This document shows positions 1-5,117 of a stretch of 9,801 nt of DNA, piece after piece. The notes beneath the pieces are model-generated. The model made no database searches and was not told where the DNA came from. It was given only the letters and a program-made list of their open reading frames with translations. The stretch covers positions 1 through 9,801 of the forward strand of contig JBGPLJ010000119.1 of NCBI GenBank assembly GCA_041486385.1, in the 5' to 3' direction. How positions within the stretch are numbered: the stretch's first letter is position 1; each line of letters opens with the position of its first letter. A program made the position numbers and the translations under genes. Origin of the DNA: JBGPLJ01 sp041486385 (GTDB taxonomy: Bacteria; Pseudomonadota; Gammaproteobacteria; Steroidobacterales; Steroidobacteraceae).

Positions 1-1
1 G

Positions 2-100
2 GTGCCGGTAGGAAACACGGGTCGAGCCAATGTCGGCGCCATGAAACCGATGCCGATCCCCGATGATTTGCGTATCCTTTTTCAGCGGAGTGGTGTCTAA
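2..100 (+). CDS. 3' end of an upstream cassette gene, product unknown
   Basis: The frame beginning at base 2 is open for 32 codons and ends at TAA 98-100; the other two forward frames hit stops early. The stop lies inside the left end of the first attC site (GTC-TAA-C). The same arrangement is seen for the membrane-protein gene ending at 4005, and the DUF5946 gene stop is likewise inside its site. The visible tail ends in ILFQRSGV. The 5' part lies outside the window and no family can be assigned. It could be non-coding, but its position relative to the attC site supports a cassette gene. Confidence 0.5.
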   Translation: MPVGNTGRANVGAMKPMPIPDDLRILFQRSGV

Positions 101-130
101 CAACGCGTTGGAGCAACGCGAGCGTTAGGC
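95..130 (+). repeat. attC site 1 (36 bp, intact ends)
   Basis: Left end GTCTAAC (95-101) pairs with right end GTTAGGC (124-130) over 7 positions, one of them a T-G wobble. Inside, CGCGTTG (104-110) pairs perfectly with CAACGCG (114-120) around a GAG loop. The two stems are separated by an asymmetric internal loop (AA against AGC), the two-stem shape of a folded attC. At 36 bp it is much shorter than the usual attC of about 57 bp or more. Confidence 0.8.
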
Positions 131-134
131 GACA

Positions 135-746
135 ATGAATCAAATGTTCGTGCGTAGATTGAGACTGGTGGTTGCATTGAGCGCGTTGGCGTTACTTACG
201 GCGTGCGCAGCTGCTGGCGTCATGACTACTACGGATCCGGCGAAGAAGCTGACTGATGCGCTTGACCTCTTTGATCATCTCGATCGCCCACTCCCCGCGG
301 AGCGATTTATCATCGAGGCGCGGGATGCCTATCTCGCGAGTGGAGACCGCGTGGGTCTCGCTGAGTCATATCGAATCTACGCCCTGTTTCTCCGATCAGT
401 CGCTGTGGGGGAATTCGCCGACCACTATCGCTCAAGCGGTTTCATGGATGCGTCGATTACCTACGAAAAGCGGTATTCGGGGGCGCTGACCTATCTATCC
501 CGCGCCGAGCATCTCTACCTGGAGGCACACCGGAGCGACATGCTGTCGAACATTTATTTCCATATGGCAATGGTGTCGCAACTTAACGGCAACCTTGCAG
601 ACGCTTGCGCATTCTTGGACCGAAGTGTAAGGGCAAACGCTGACTACTCCGCTGGCCACCCCGCCGCCCCGGTCGAAGTGCCCCAAGGCTATTCAAGCTT
701 TCGGGAAGCTATCGATGCGCGCAAGAAGACCATCAGTTGCCCATGA
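135..746 (+). CDS. Cassette lipoprotein with helical-repeat (TPR-like) body
   Basis: A 203-residue protein. Its N-terminus has a basic start (VRRLRL), a hydrophobic stretch and a lipobox LLTAC, with Cys24 as the lipidation site. Residue +2 is Ala, which by the usual sorting rule favours the outer membrane. The mature part (about 35-165) is rich in amphipathic helices with A/L/Y spacing (for example around ALTYLSRAEHLYLEA and ACAFLDRSVRANADY) that look like degenerate tetratricopeptide repeats; this is a judgement by eye. ATG 135 lies only four bases after the attC core and no Shine-Dalgarno sequence is visible, as is common for cassettes. The TGA at 744-746 falls just before the next attC site. 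The lipoprotein call is firm; the molecular function is unknown. Confidence 0.85.
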   Translation: MNQMFVRRLRLVVALSALALLTACAAAGVMTTTDPAKKLTDALDLFDHLDRPLPAERFIIEARDAYLASGDRVGLAESYRIYALFLRSVAVGEFADHYRSSGFMDASITYEKRYSGALTYLSRAEHLYLEAHRSDMLSNIYFHMAMVSQLNGNLADACAFLDRSVRANADYSAGHPAAPVEVPQGYSSFREAIDARKKTISCP

Positions 747-749
747 GTC

Positions 750-780
750 GCCTAACAACGCGTTGCAGCGGACGCTAGGC
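750..780 (+). repeat. attC site 2 (31 bp)
   Basis: Left end GCCTAAC (750-756) faces right end GCTAGGC (774-780), pairing at six of seven positions. An alternative inner stem pairs GCGTT (760-764) with GACGC (771-775) around the loop GCAGCG. It shares TAACAACGCGTTG with site 1. The core has GCT in place of the canonical GTT, a change that would probably reduce recombination. Read through in the upstream-extended frame, this repeat encodes NNALQRT, a peptide string common in conceptual translations of such repeats. Confidence 0.7.
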
Positions 781-804
781 GCCGAACCCGGGGGTCGTTG
801 GCCC

Positions 805-1305
805 GTGATCGCTTGTTGCGGATGTGGCGGGCAGTTCCGGGAAGTCGATGGCCCGACACACTCTTATATGCAGTCATCGCCCGGCTGCTGGGCCGCCTAC
901 GGGGAAGTGCTCGCTCGGGAATATGCTGACTACGCAGGCTTCAGCGATATCCACCGTCTGACCGTCGATGCGTTCGCGGCCCAACACCCTCACAGCTCCT
1001 TGGTCGAGAATACGCGCTCGGTTGGCTTCCACCTCTGCCGGCTATGCCTGATGCTGGAGCGTGGTCTCGATGCGCACCAAGCCAACGCCGCGATGCTGAG
1101 CATTGCTGCGCAGAAGGCGCGGTTCCACCCACTGCCTCGGCCGGCAAACCTCGGCGCAATGACCGTGGCCGACGTGTACGCTGCTATTGGCGAAGACGAG
1201 CATCGCAATGCTGTACGGAGGTGGGCGGCGTCGGTGTGGCAGGCTTGGGAGCCATGCCACGGGATAGTGCGGGGCTGGGTCGCTGGCATCTTTCCAGGCG
1301 CCTGA
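805..1305 (+). CDS. Cassette protein, DUF5946 family
   Basis: The longest frame opens at 715, but that would make the protein overlap the preceding gene and translate through the attC repeat. GTG 805 gives a 166-residue protein starting MIACCGCGGQF, which fits the family. Visible landmarks are an N-terminal Cys cluster (C4, C5, C7; zinc-ribbon-like CxxC), then GPTHSYMQSSPGCWAAYGEV, HRLTVDAFAAQHP, and SVGFHLCRLCLMLERG. I recognise these as the signature of the DUF5946 family, whose function is not established. The conserved Cys and His residues suggest metal binding, which is inference. Its TGA (1303-1305) sits inside the left end of attC site 3. The predicted product is cytoplasmic, with no signal peptide, unlike most neighbours in the array. 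No strong ribosome binding site is visible. Confidence 0.8.
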   Translation: MIACCGCGGQFREVDGPTHSYMQSSPGCWAAYGEVLAREYADYAGFSDIHRLTVDAFAAQHPHSSLVENTRSVGFHLCRLCLMLERGLDAHQANAAMLSIAAQKARFHPLPRPANLGAMTVADVYAAIGEDEHRNAVRRWAASVWQAWEPCHGIVRGWVAGIFPGA

Positions 1306-1387
1306 CTACGAGTTGGAGCGAACGCGAGAGGAATGAAGTAGTGCCCGTCAACTCAAAGCCGCGCTTCGCCCAACGCGGACGTTAGGC
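1300..1387 (+). repeat. attC site 3 (88 bp, most canonical)
   Basis: GCCTGAC (1300-1306) pairs fully with GTTAGGC (1381-1387), with one G-T wobble. The inner stem pairs GTTGG (1312-1316) with CCAAC (1370-1374). A1317 is then unpaired, and GCGAA (1318-1322) pairs with TTCGC (1365-1369). A single extrahelical base in an otherwise continuous inner stem is a hallmark used by integron integrase to recognise attC strand and orientation. Normal length and full architecture make this the best evidence that the array is an integron. Confidence 0.85.
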
Positions 1388-1391
1388 ATCT

Positions 1392-1988
1392 ATGGGGGTT
1401 TCGATGCGATCCTTCTTACTTCTAACGTTGGCGGTTCCAATTGTCGGCTGCGCATCCGAGGCGGGCTGGGACATCTTCAAGTTTAAGAAGGAGCCAATCT
1501 CGCTCCATGTGCCAGCCGATTGCCTATACGATAGAACACACAAGGAGACCGACAACTCCGTTGATTACACAATGGGGAAGTACTACTGGACGGCGTTTGG
1601 CCTATATTCCGTGCAGGTGTTCCACCGGTCAGACAAGACGCCTGATCGAGACAGATTCCTAGAGGCCATCAAGACATCCGCGAGTGCGTACCTCGCCAAC
1701 GATCGCAGCCCCGATTTCGTGTTTCAGCCGGTGCGCGAAGCCGTACTTGATGTGAAAGGCGAGCCCGCCTACCAGGTTGTGGGTGTAGACAAAGGCAAAG
1801 CCGTCATAGCGGTCACCTTTGTGCTGCACAAGAACCGCATAACAGCGGCATCGCTTATGTACCCTGAAGAGTCGAGTCCCGACTTCCACTTCCACTTCAA
1901 GCCCGTGACTCTCGACGTTCCATATGCCGCGACGTTTCCCTGGGGCTGCTACAACCGCTTCATGGACTCCGTCGAAGAAACAGATTGA
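1392..1988 (+). CDS. Cassette lipoprotein, unknown function
   Basis: 198 residues from ATG 1392, or 194 from ATG 1404, which gives a tighter signal peptide (MRSFLLLTLAVPIVGC) and has a G-rich run just upstream; either is possible. The lipobox is IVGC, with Cys20 in the longer form and Ala at +2. The mature protein has alternating polar/hydrophobic strands, a long central region with many aromatics, and two late cysteines or aromatics in PWGCYNRFMD. It has charged, soluble character and no further membrane segment, so it is likely a periplasmic-facing outer-membrane lipoprotein. I recognise no family. The cassette starts directly after attC site 3 and ends before site 4. Base composition is lower in GC than the - strand genes to the right. 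Confidence 0.85.
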   Translation: MGVSMRSFLLLTLAVPIVGCASEAGWDIFKFKKEPISLHVPADCLYDRTHKETDNSVDYTMGKYYWTAFGLYSVQVFHRSDKTPDRDRFLEAIKTSASAYLANDRSPDFVFQPVREAVLDVKGEPAYQVVGVDKGKAVIAVTFVLHKNRITAASLMYPEESSPDFHFHFKPVTLDVPYAATFPWGCYNRFMDSVEETD

Positions 1989-1989
1989 T

Positions 1990-2028
1990 GCTAAACAACG
2001 CGTTGGCGCGAGAGCGCGGACGTTAGGC
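1990..2028 (+). repeat. attC site 4 (39 bp)
   Basis: The right end GTTAGGC (2022-2028) is perfect; the left end GCTAAAC (1990-1996) pairs with it if one A is bulged or mismatched. An inner CGCG (2007-2010) pairs with CGCG (2015-2018) around AGAG. The segment AACAACGCGTTGG is shared with site 1, and GCGGACGTTAGGC is shared with site 3. The site begins two bases after the preceding gene's TGA. Confidence 0.75.
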
Positions 2029-2039
2029 GCCATATCATC

Positions 2040-2489
2040 GTGAGTGTCCATCCAATCAAACGGTTTCCACTTTATGTCTTCGCGTGCGCCCTGGCTGCCT
2101 GTGCGAGTGTCGGGTCATCTCCGACGCCGCAGTTTCTTGAGACCTATACCGGAGATGGGTCGAGCGGCCTGTCCGTAAAGTTGCAGATGCTGAAACCCGT
2201 GCCATCCGAGCCGCAAACGGGGTGGCTCAACTACGTCGGTCCATCTGCGGCCGATGCGAGCCTCGGCAGCACGGTTCGACTGCCGGTGAAGATTGTGACG
2301 AAGCCGGCCTATGTGGCATTCGACGCCGATATTCGTGGAGGCCTTGCCGCAGCGCGTTTCTATCGGGAGGTCGGAGATCTGGTCGTCTGCGTGCTGTCGA
2401 TGACAAGTCGCGAAGTGAAGGGCACGAACAAGGTCGAGTATGTGCCGGAATACAAACTGTGCGCCGTCTTGCGAAAGACTGCGACCTAG
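2040..2489 (+). CDS. Cassette lipoprotein, unknown function
   Basis: 149 residues from GTG 2040, 11 bases after attC site 4. The N-terminus is a basic segment (HPIKRF), a hydrophobic core and the lipobox LAAC with Cys21, followed by Ala. The mature part is predicted mostly beta: alternating hydrophobic residues in VRLPVKIVTKPAYVAFDADI and DLVVCVLSM, with cysteines in VVCVL and KLCAVL that could form a disulfide in the periplasm. No Shine-Dalgarno sequence is seen. No family recognised. The stop TAG (2487-2489) precedes a degenerate attC by seven bases. ATG codons further in are too late to leave the signal peptide, so the GTG start is preferred. Confidence 0.8.
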   Translation: MSVHPIKRFPLYVFACALAACASVGSSPTPQFLETYTGDGSSGLSVKLQMLKPVPSEPQTGWLNYVGPSAADASLGSTVRLPVKIVTKPAYVAFDADIRGGLAAARFYREVGDLVVCVLSMTSREVKGTNKVEYVPEYKLCAVLRKTAT

Positions 2490-2496
2490 GAGTGGC

Positions 2497-2528
2497 GCCT
2501 AACTATGCGCCAACATAGACGTCGTCGC
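2497..2528 (+). repeat. Degenerate attC site 5
   Basis: An intact left end GCCTAAC (2497-2503) is followed by a small hairpin, CTATG (2503-2507) with CATAG (2514-2518). The expected right core is replaced by GACGTCGTCGC, which can be aligned with the GGACGTTAGGC end of sites 3 and 4 but lacks GTTRRRY. It is probably a decayed site that can no longer be cut. Confidence 0.5.
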
Positions 2529-2975
2529 ATCGCGCTGGATCTCCGCGGGTTGATCGGCGCGAGCGAAATCTTGCGGTTGTCCGTAGGGGTACGACGGGAT
2601 CCGGCTGTCGACGTCTGGTTGACAGATGGCCCGGTCGAGTTGCGGACCATTGCGCTTAAGTGGTTTGAGCAGATGCGGAAGTGCGGTGACGATGTCCGGG
2701 AGCTGATGCACGATGGTTGCCCTGTCGCATGTGTAGAGGATGCACCGTTCGGGTACGTCAATTCATTCAAAAGTCATGTCAACGTTGGCTTCTTCTACGG
2801 CGCAGCGCTCGAGGACCCCGCCGGCTTGTTGGAGGGAAGTGGCAAACGCATGCGGCACGCAAAGTTGGGCCCTGGCCGTGAACTCAACGCCGCAGCTCTT
2901 GGGGACCTGATAGATGCCGCCTACGTGGATATCAGGGCGCGCCTCGGTGTCGAACGGTCATCGCGCGAAAGATGA
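2505..2975 (+). CDS. Cassette protein, DUF1801 family
   Basis: Up to 156 residues from ATG 2505. The family signature is clear. DPAVDVWL (about residues 32-39) is followed by LRTIALKWFEQMRKCGDDVRELMHDG and a VACVEDAPFGYVNSFKSHVNVGF core. The conserved YGAALEDPAGLLEGSGKRMRH segment comes next, then KLGPGRELN and a C-terminal helix. This matches DUF1801 (YdhG-like), a small cytoplasmic fold of unknown function. The first roughly 30 residues are Arg-rich and unlike the family, and ATG 2505 lies inside degenerate attC site 5. The true start may therefore be a TTG further in (codons 16, 23 or 25), so the annotated start is doubtful while the product family is not. No ribosome binding site decides it. 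No signal peptide. Confidence 0.8.
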   Translation: MRQHRRRRIALDLRGLIGASEILRLSVGVRRDPAVDVWLTDGPVELRTIALKWFEQMRKCGDDVRELMHDGCPVACVEDAPFGYVNSFKSHVNVGFFYGAALEDPAGLLEGSGKRMRHAKLGPGRELNAAALGDLIDAAYVDIRARLGVERSSRER

Positions 2976-2989
2976 CGCCGTGTCAGCGC

Positions 2990-3018
2990 ATGACAATCAT
3001 TTGCAGCGGACGGTGATG
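2990..3018 (+). repeat. Degenerate attC site 6
   Basis: Bases 3001-3012 (TTGCAGCGGACG) are identical to the centre of attC site 2. The flanks ATGACAAT and GTGATGG are recognisably related to CTAACAAC and GCTAGG but no longer pair well. A GTTGGGT at 3068-3074 matches GTTRRRY and could mark the right end of a longer site instead. Identified by similarity to site 2 and by position between two unrelated genes. Confidence 0.45.
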
Positions 3019-3077
3019 GATGAGGTGCCGAGTCACGAAGGTCAGCGCGCCGCCGTTGAACCGGAACGTTGGGTGCC

Positions 3078-3082
3078 AGGAG
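3078..3082 (+). promoter_or_regulatory. Ribosome binding site deciding the GTG 3091 start
   Basis: AGGAG is followed by eight bases and then GTG 3091. The frame extends upstream to 2914, into the DUF1801 gene and through the attC remnant, so this site is what places the start. Confidence 0.7.
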
Positions 3083-3090
3083 ATCACGTA

Positions 3091-3543
3091 GTGACGAATG
3101 TTGGAGCCTTGATCCTGACCATTCTACTGGGCGCCGTAGTTGATACGACCGCGGTTGACGCAGGCGCACCTGTCGCGATACCGCGGTTGCTCGGCACTTC
3201 GGCTGAGCCAATGTATCCGTCCAAGGCCGTTCGGCTAAATCAACAGGGTCGAATCTTGGTTGAGTTTTCTATCTCATCTCGAGGTCGACTCGTCGATGCA
3301 CGATTGATTGCCGCCGAACCGGAATCGCTATTTGGAGAGGAGCTGGTGGCGGGGCTTCAATCCTGGCGCTTCGCAGTCCCGCATGACTGGGAATCTTCCG
3401 GGAACACCGCACGGAGGTTTCGAGTAAGCGTGATATTTGTCCTTAAACCGTGTCCAGAATCCGAATCGTGCATCGACCCAGAGCCATATGATAGCGACCT
3501 GACGGTAACAGTAAGCCGCCCGCCAGTGCCAAAGCCGCGTTGA
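3091..3543 (+). CDS. Cassette exported protein with TonB C-terminal-like domain
   Basis: Starting at GTG 3091, which has a good ribosome binding site, the product is 150 residues. Residues 1-24 form a signal peptide or membrane anchor (TNVGALILTILLGAVV), with a possible cleavage after AVDA. Residues about 38-120 resemble the TonB C-terminal fold: EPMYPSKAVRLNQQGRILVE, then FSISSRGRLVDARLI, a serine/acidic helix (ESLFGEELVAGLQSWRF), and a final strand RRFRVSVIFVLK. In TonB itself this domain binds outer-membrane transporters, but short stand-alone versions like this have no proven role. The C-terminal tail has two cysteines (CPESESC) that may form a disulfide, and is proline-rich at the end. 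No Pro-rich periplasm-spanning linker as in true TonB is present, so it is unlikely to be a working energy transducer. Confidence 0.75.
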   Translation: MTNVGALILTILLGAVVDTTAVDAGAPVAIPRLLGTSAEPMYPSKAVRLNQQGRILVEFSISSRGRLVDARLIAAEPESLFGEELVAGLQSWRFAVPHDWESSGNTARRFRVSVIFVLKPCPESESCIDPEPYDSDLTVTVSRPPVPKPR

Positions 3544-3548
3544 CTGGC

Positions 3549-3579
3549 ACCTGGCAACGCGTAGGAGCGACCGCTAGAC
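3549..3579 (+). repeat. Degenerate attC site 7 (31 bp)
   Basis: ACCTGGC (3549-3555) and GCTAGAC (3573-3579) flank AACGCGTAGGAGCGACC, the same 31-bp length and layout as site 2. CAACGCGT and GGAGCG are shared with sites 1 and 3. Both cores carry substitutions, so activity is doubtful. Confidence 0.6.
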
Positions 3580-3585
3580 GGCAAC

Positions 3586-4005
3586 ATGATGTTTCCGCAC
3601 GCATCAAACTTCCGCTACGGCTCGCAAATCACCTTTGCCGTTGCGGCGGGCGCCGGTGTGCTGGGTGCGATCGTGCCTGGAGATCCCCTGTGGCAGAGAA
3701 TCGCTTCCCCGGTGTTCGCGTTCGTAATGGTGGGAGGCGGATTCGCCGCCGGATGGCTAATTCTTAAGTTTTTTGCGGTGATACTTGGCCGAATTGCACC
3801 ATCCATAGTGCGCGCGATTGGCCTCCTGTACTTCTACATGGCGCCCGTAGGCGCGGTGCTTCAACTGGTCTTCTCGGCCCTCGACCCCGCGGGCATCCAA
3901 GGCCAGGAGATCTCTTTACGCGAGATGATTCTTTTTGTGCCCGCTGCCGTTGGTGTTTCAGCTGGCGTTCGGCGTGTGCTACAGGAGTACGCTGTTGCCG
4001 TCTAA
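3586..4005 (+). CDS. Cassette integral membrane protein, four predicted helices
   Basis: 139 residues from ATG 3586 (a second ATG follows at once at 3589). Hydrophobic segments lie near residues 13-31 (ITFAVAAGAGVLGAIV), 40-62 (SPVFAFVMVGGGFAAGWLIL), 76-98 (RAIGLLYFYMAPVGAVLQLV) and 113-129 (MILFVPAAVGVSAGV). Connecting loops are short, with basic residues that suggest an inner-membrane location. No family is recognised. The first ATG lies just after degenerate attC site 7 with no clear ribosome binding site. The stop TAA (4003-4005) is embedded in GTCTAAC of the next site, exactly as for the partial gene at the start of the window. Confidence 0.75.
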   Translation: MMFPHASNFRYGSQITFAVAAGAGVLGAIVPGDPLWQRIASPVFAFVMVGGGFAAGWLILKFFAVILGRIAPSIVRAIGLLYFYMAPVGAVLQLVFSALDPAGIQGQEISLREMILFVPAAVGVSAGVRRVLQEYAVAV

Positions 4006-4033
4006 CATCGCGTTGGACGTCACCGCAGGAGGC
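4000..4033 (+). repeat. Half-eroded attC site 8
   Basis: The left half (GTCTAACA-CGCGTTGGA) matches attC site 1 almost base for base. The right half no longer ends in GTTAGGC; in its place is the AGGAGG ribosome binding site of the next gene. A compact alternative hairpin exists, in which GTCTAAC (4000-4006) pairs with GTTGGAC (4012-4018) around ATCGC, and GTTGGAC still fits GTTRRRY. Confidence 0.6.
4027..4032 (+). promoter_or_regulatory. Strong ribosome binding site for the secreted protein gene
   Basis: AGGAGG is followed by an eight-base spacer to ATG 4041. It occupies the position where the right-hand core of an attC site would be expected. Confidence 0.75.
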
Positions 4034-4040
4034 ATATTTC

Positions 4041-4565
4041 ATGTTGCGAACCACGTGCATGGTTTTACTGTTAACGGGTGGCGTCGCCAATGCCGGAATG
4101 GTCGACGACCAATTTTCCAAAGGTGCTCTGGGAATTGCGTGGGGCGCTACGCTCGTCGAAGTACAGACAAAATATCCGCACGGATTGACTTGGGACACCA
4201 ATGGCTCCGACGGTACGTTCTTTGCCTACGAGCTGCACCTAAACGAGAATCCCTTTGGCATCGGCGATCCGGGAGTGCACGTCCACTTCTATTTCAATAG
4301 GGAAGAGAAATTGGACCGGATCTATTTCATGTTTGACTACGACCAAAGAGACGACGCTCTGTATCGCGTTGGTGAACTCATCGGTCAGGATTACATTCCC
4401 CGCGATATCGGCAAAGAACTGAGCTACAGATGGCGCGCGACGACACCAATCTCAGTTGTCATGTACGTGGGGAAGACGAGACATTACGGCTGGGCTGAGC
4501 TATGCGTTGATGGGCGAGACGTGCTGAAGCAGCAAGAATGGGAAGCGAAGCATTTCGGCAGGTGA
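4041..4565 (+). CDS. Cassette secreted protein, unknown function
   Basis: 174 residues with a Sec signal peptide (MLRTTCMVLLLTGGVANA, cleavage likely after Ala18 before GMVDD). There is no lipobox Cys at the cleavage point, so it should be a soluble periplasmic or secreted protein. The mature part contains LGIAWGATLVEVQTKYPHG, a motif style (GxxWGxxxxEVxxxYP) seen in small periplasmic proteins that use a short helix after a beta strand. The strands HVHFYFNREEKLDRIYFMFDY and ISVVMYVGKTRHYGWAEL follow. No enzymatic motif or named family recognised. ATG 4041 is fixed by an ideal ribosome binding site. The gene ends just before a degenerate spacer leading to site 9. Confidence 0.85.
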   Translation: MLRTTCMVLLLTGGVANAGMVDDQFSKGALGIAWGATLVEVQTKYPHGLTWDTNGSDGTFFAYELHLNENPFGIGDPGVHVHFYFNREEKLDRIYFMFDYDQRDDALYRVGELIGQDYIPRDIGKELSYRWRATTPISVVMYVGKTRHYGWAELCVDGRDVLKQQEWEAKHFGR

Positions 4566-4593
4566 CGTCTACGCCGCGCACCGCAGCCCACTC

Positions 4594-4622
4594 ATTCGAC
4601 AGCGCGTTGGACAAAAGGAGGC
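4594..4622 (+). repeat. Degenerate attC site 9
   Basis: ATTCGACAGCGCGTTGGAC (4594-4612) aligns with CGTCTAACATCGCGTTGGAC of site 8. It is followed by the same AGGAGGCAT block (4616-4624), which serves as ribosome binding site. The left end has lost the CTAAC consensus. An alternative longer site would start at GTCTACG (4567), with CGCGC (4575-4579) able to pair with GCGCG (4602-4606). Confidence 0.45.
4615..4621 (+). promoter_or_regulatory. Ribosome binding site deciding the GTG 4626 start
   Basis: AAGGAGG ends four bases before GTG 4626. This is strong complementarity with a slightly short spacer, and it fixes a start that places the signal peptide at the very N-terminus. Confidence 0.65.
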
Positions 4623-4625
4623 ATC

Positions 4626-5117
4626 GTGAAGCCGGGATTGCTGCTGGTCGTTCTCCTCGCCGGATGTGCTTCAACCCCTCCGGCGACATTAGAGAGGGTC
4701 GGTCTCGAAACCGCCAGGAAACCGATCCCGGAGTGCGAGTCCGGCCATGAAGGAGCACTGACTGACGGAACCGTTACAGTCAGACCCGGCGAGATCGTTT
4801 GCTTCGAGATTGCAGTACAGGGTGGTTCAGTGGTGCTCACCAGGCTGGTACCTGCCGCGAACTCCGACAACACAGTCATTGTGAAAGCTTGGAGCGAAGG
4901 GAAAGACACCTTCATTCGCATACAGAATCCGCTGAGTACGTTTCTTCAATACAAGGCGACCCTCCTCCGCCCCGGCGCTCCTGCGCCTGAATACACGAGT
5001 ACCTGCCAGGTCTTGTCACATCGTTTTGGTCTTGAGCATTGGCCGTATGAAGTAATCGAATTTCATCTCAGCCAGTTCACTTCCGTTCCAGAGTCATCCG
5101 GGATTTCGTGTCAATGA
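4626..5117 (+). CDS. Small lipoprotein, coupled to PhzF-family gene
   Basis: 163 residues from GTG 4626. The short signal sequence ends in lipobox LAGC (Cys14), followed by Ala-Ser, which suggests outer-membrane sorting. The mature domain begins around residue 30 and looks beta-rich: TVTVRPGEIVCFEIAVQGGSVVL, then NTVIVKAWSEGKDTFIRIQNP and FLQYKATLLRPG. This layout suggests a small beta-sandwich; cysteines in ECESG, IVCFE, TCQVL and the final SCQ could pair in the periplasm. No family recognised. The TGA (5115-5117) overlaps ATG 5114 of the next gene (ATGA), so the two are probably translated together and may form a two-gene cassette or the first backbone operon after the array. Confidence 0.85.
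   Translation: MKPGLLLVVLLAGCASTPPATLERVGLETARKPIPECESGHEGALTDGTVTVRPGEIVCFEIAVQGGSVVLTRLVPAANSDNTVIVKAWSEGKDTFIRIQNPLSTFLQYKATLLRPGAPAPEYTSTCQVLSHRFGLEHWPYEVIEFHLSQFTSVPESSGISCQ

Larger units (their letters stand above)
1..4622 (+). mobile_element. Integron gene-cassette array (no integrase in window)
   Basis: Nine short imperfect inverted repeats alternate with one small + strand gene each. The clearest begin with GTCTAAC, GCCTAAC or GCCTGAC and end with GTTAGGC or GCTAGGC, matching the RYYYAAC and GTTRRRY ends of integron attC sites. Right-hand ends are spaced about 650, 607, 641, 497, 494, 560, 439 and 594 bp, typical of single-gene cassettes. Genes are mutually unrelated and in one orientation, and several stop codons sit inside the left-hand repeat end. 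No tyrosine recombinase is visible, so the window shows only part of the array or an integrase-less cluster; an integrase would be expected to the left. The right boundary is uncertain: the last recognisable site ends near 4622, but the coupled lipoprotein and PhzF genes up to 6025 could be a terminal cassette. Confidence 0.8.

Noticed and set aside
990..1289. - strand open frame opposite the DUF5946 gene
   Set aside because: No recognisable features; the opposite strand encodes a clear DUF5946 protein.
2914..3090. Upstream part of the TonB-C-like open frame
   Set aside because: It overlaps the DUF1801 gene and an attC remnant, while a clear ribosome binding site supports GTG 3091.
95..4622. 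CRISPR-like regularly spaced repeats
   Set aside because: The repeats are spaced by 440-650 bp, vary in length and sequence, and flank coding genes; this is a cassette layout and no cas gene is present.
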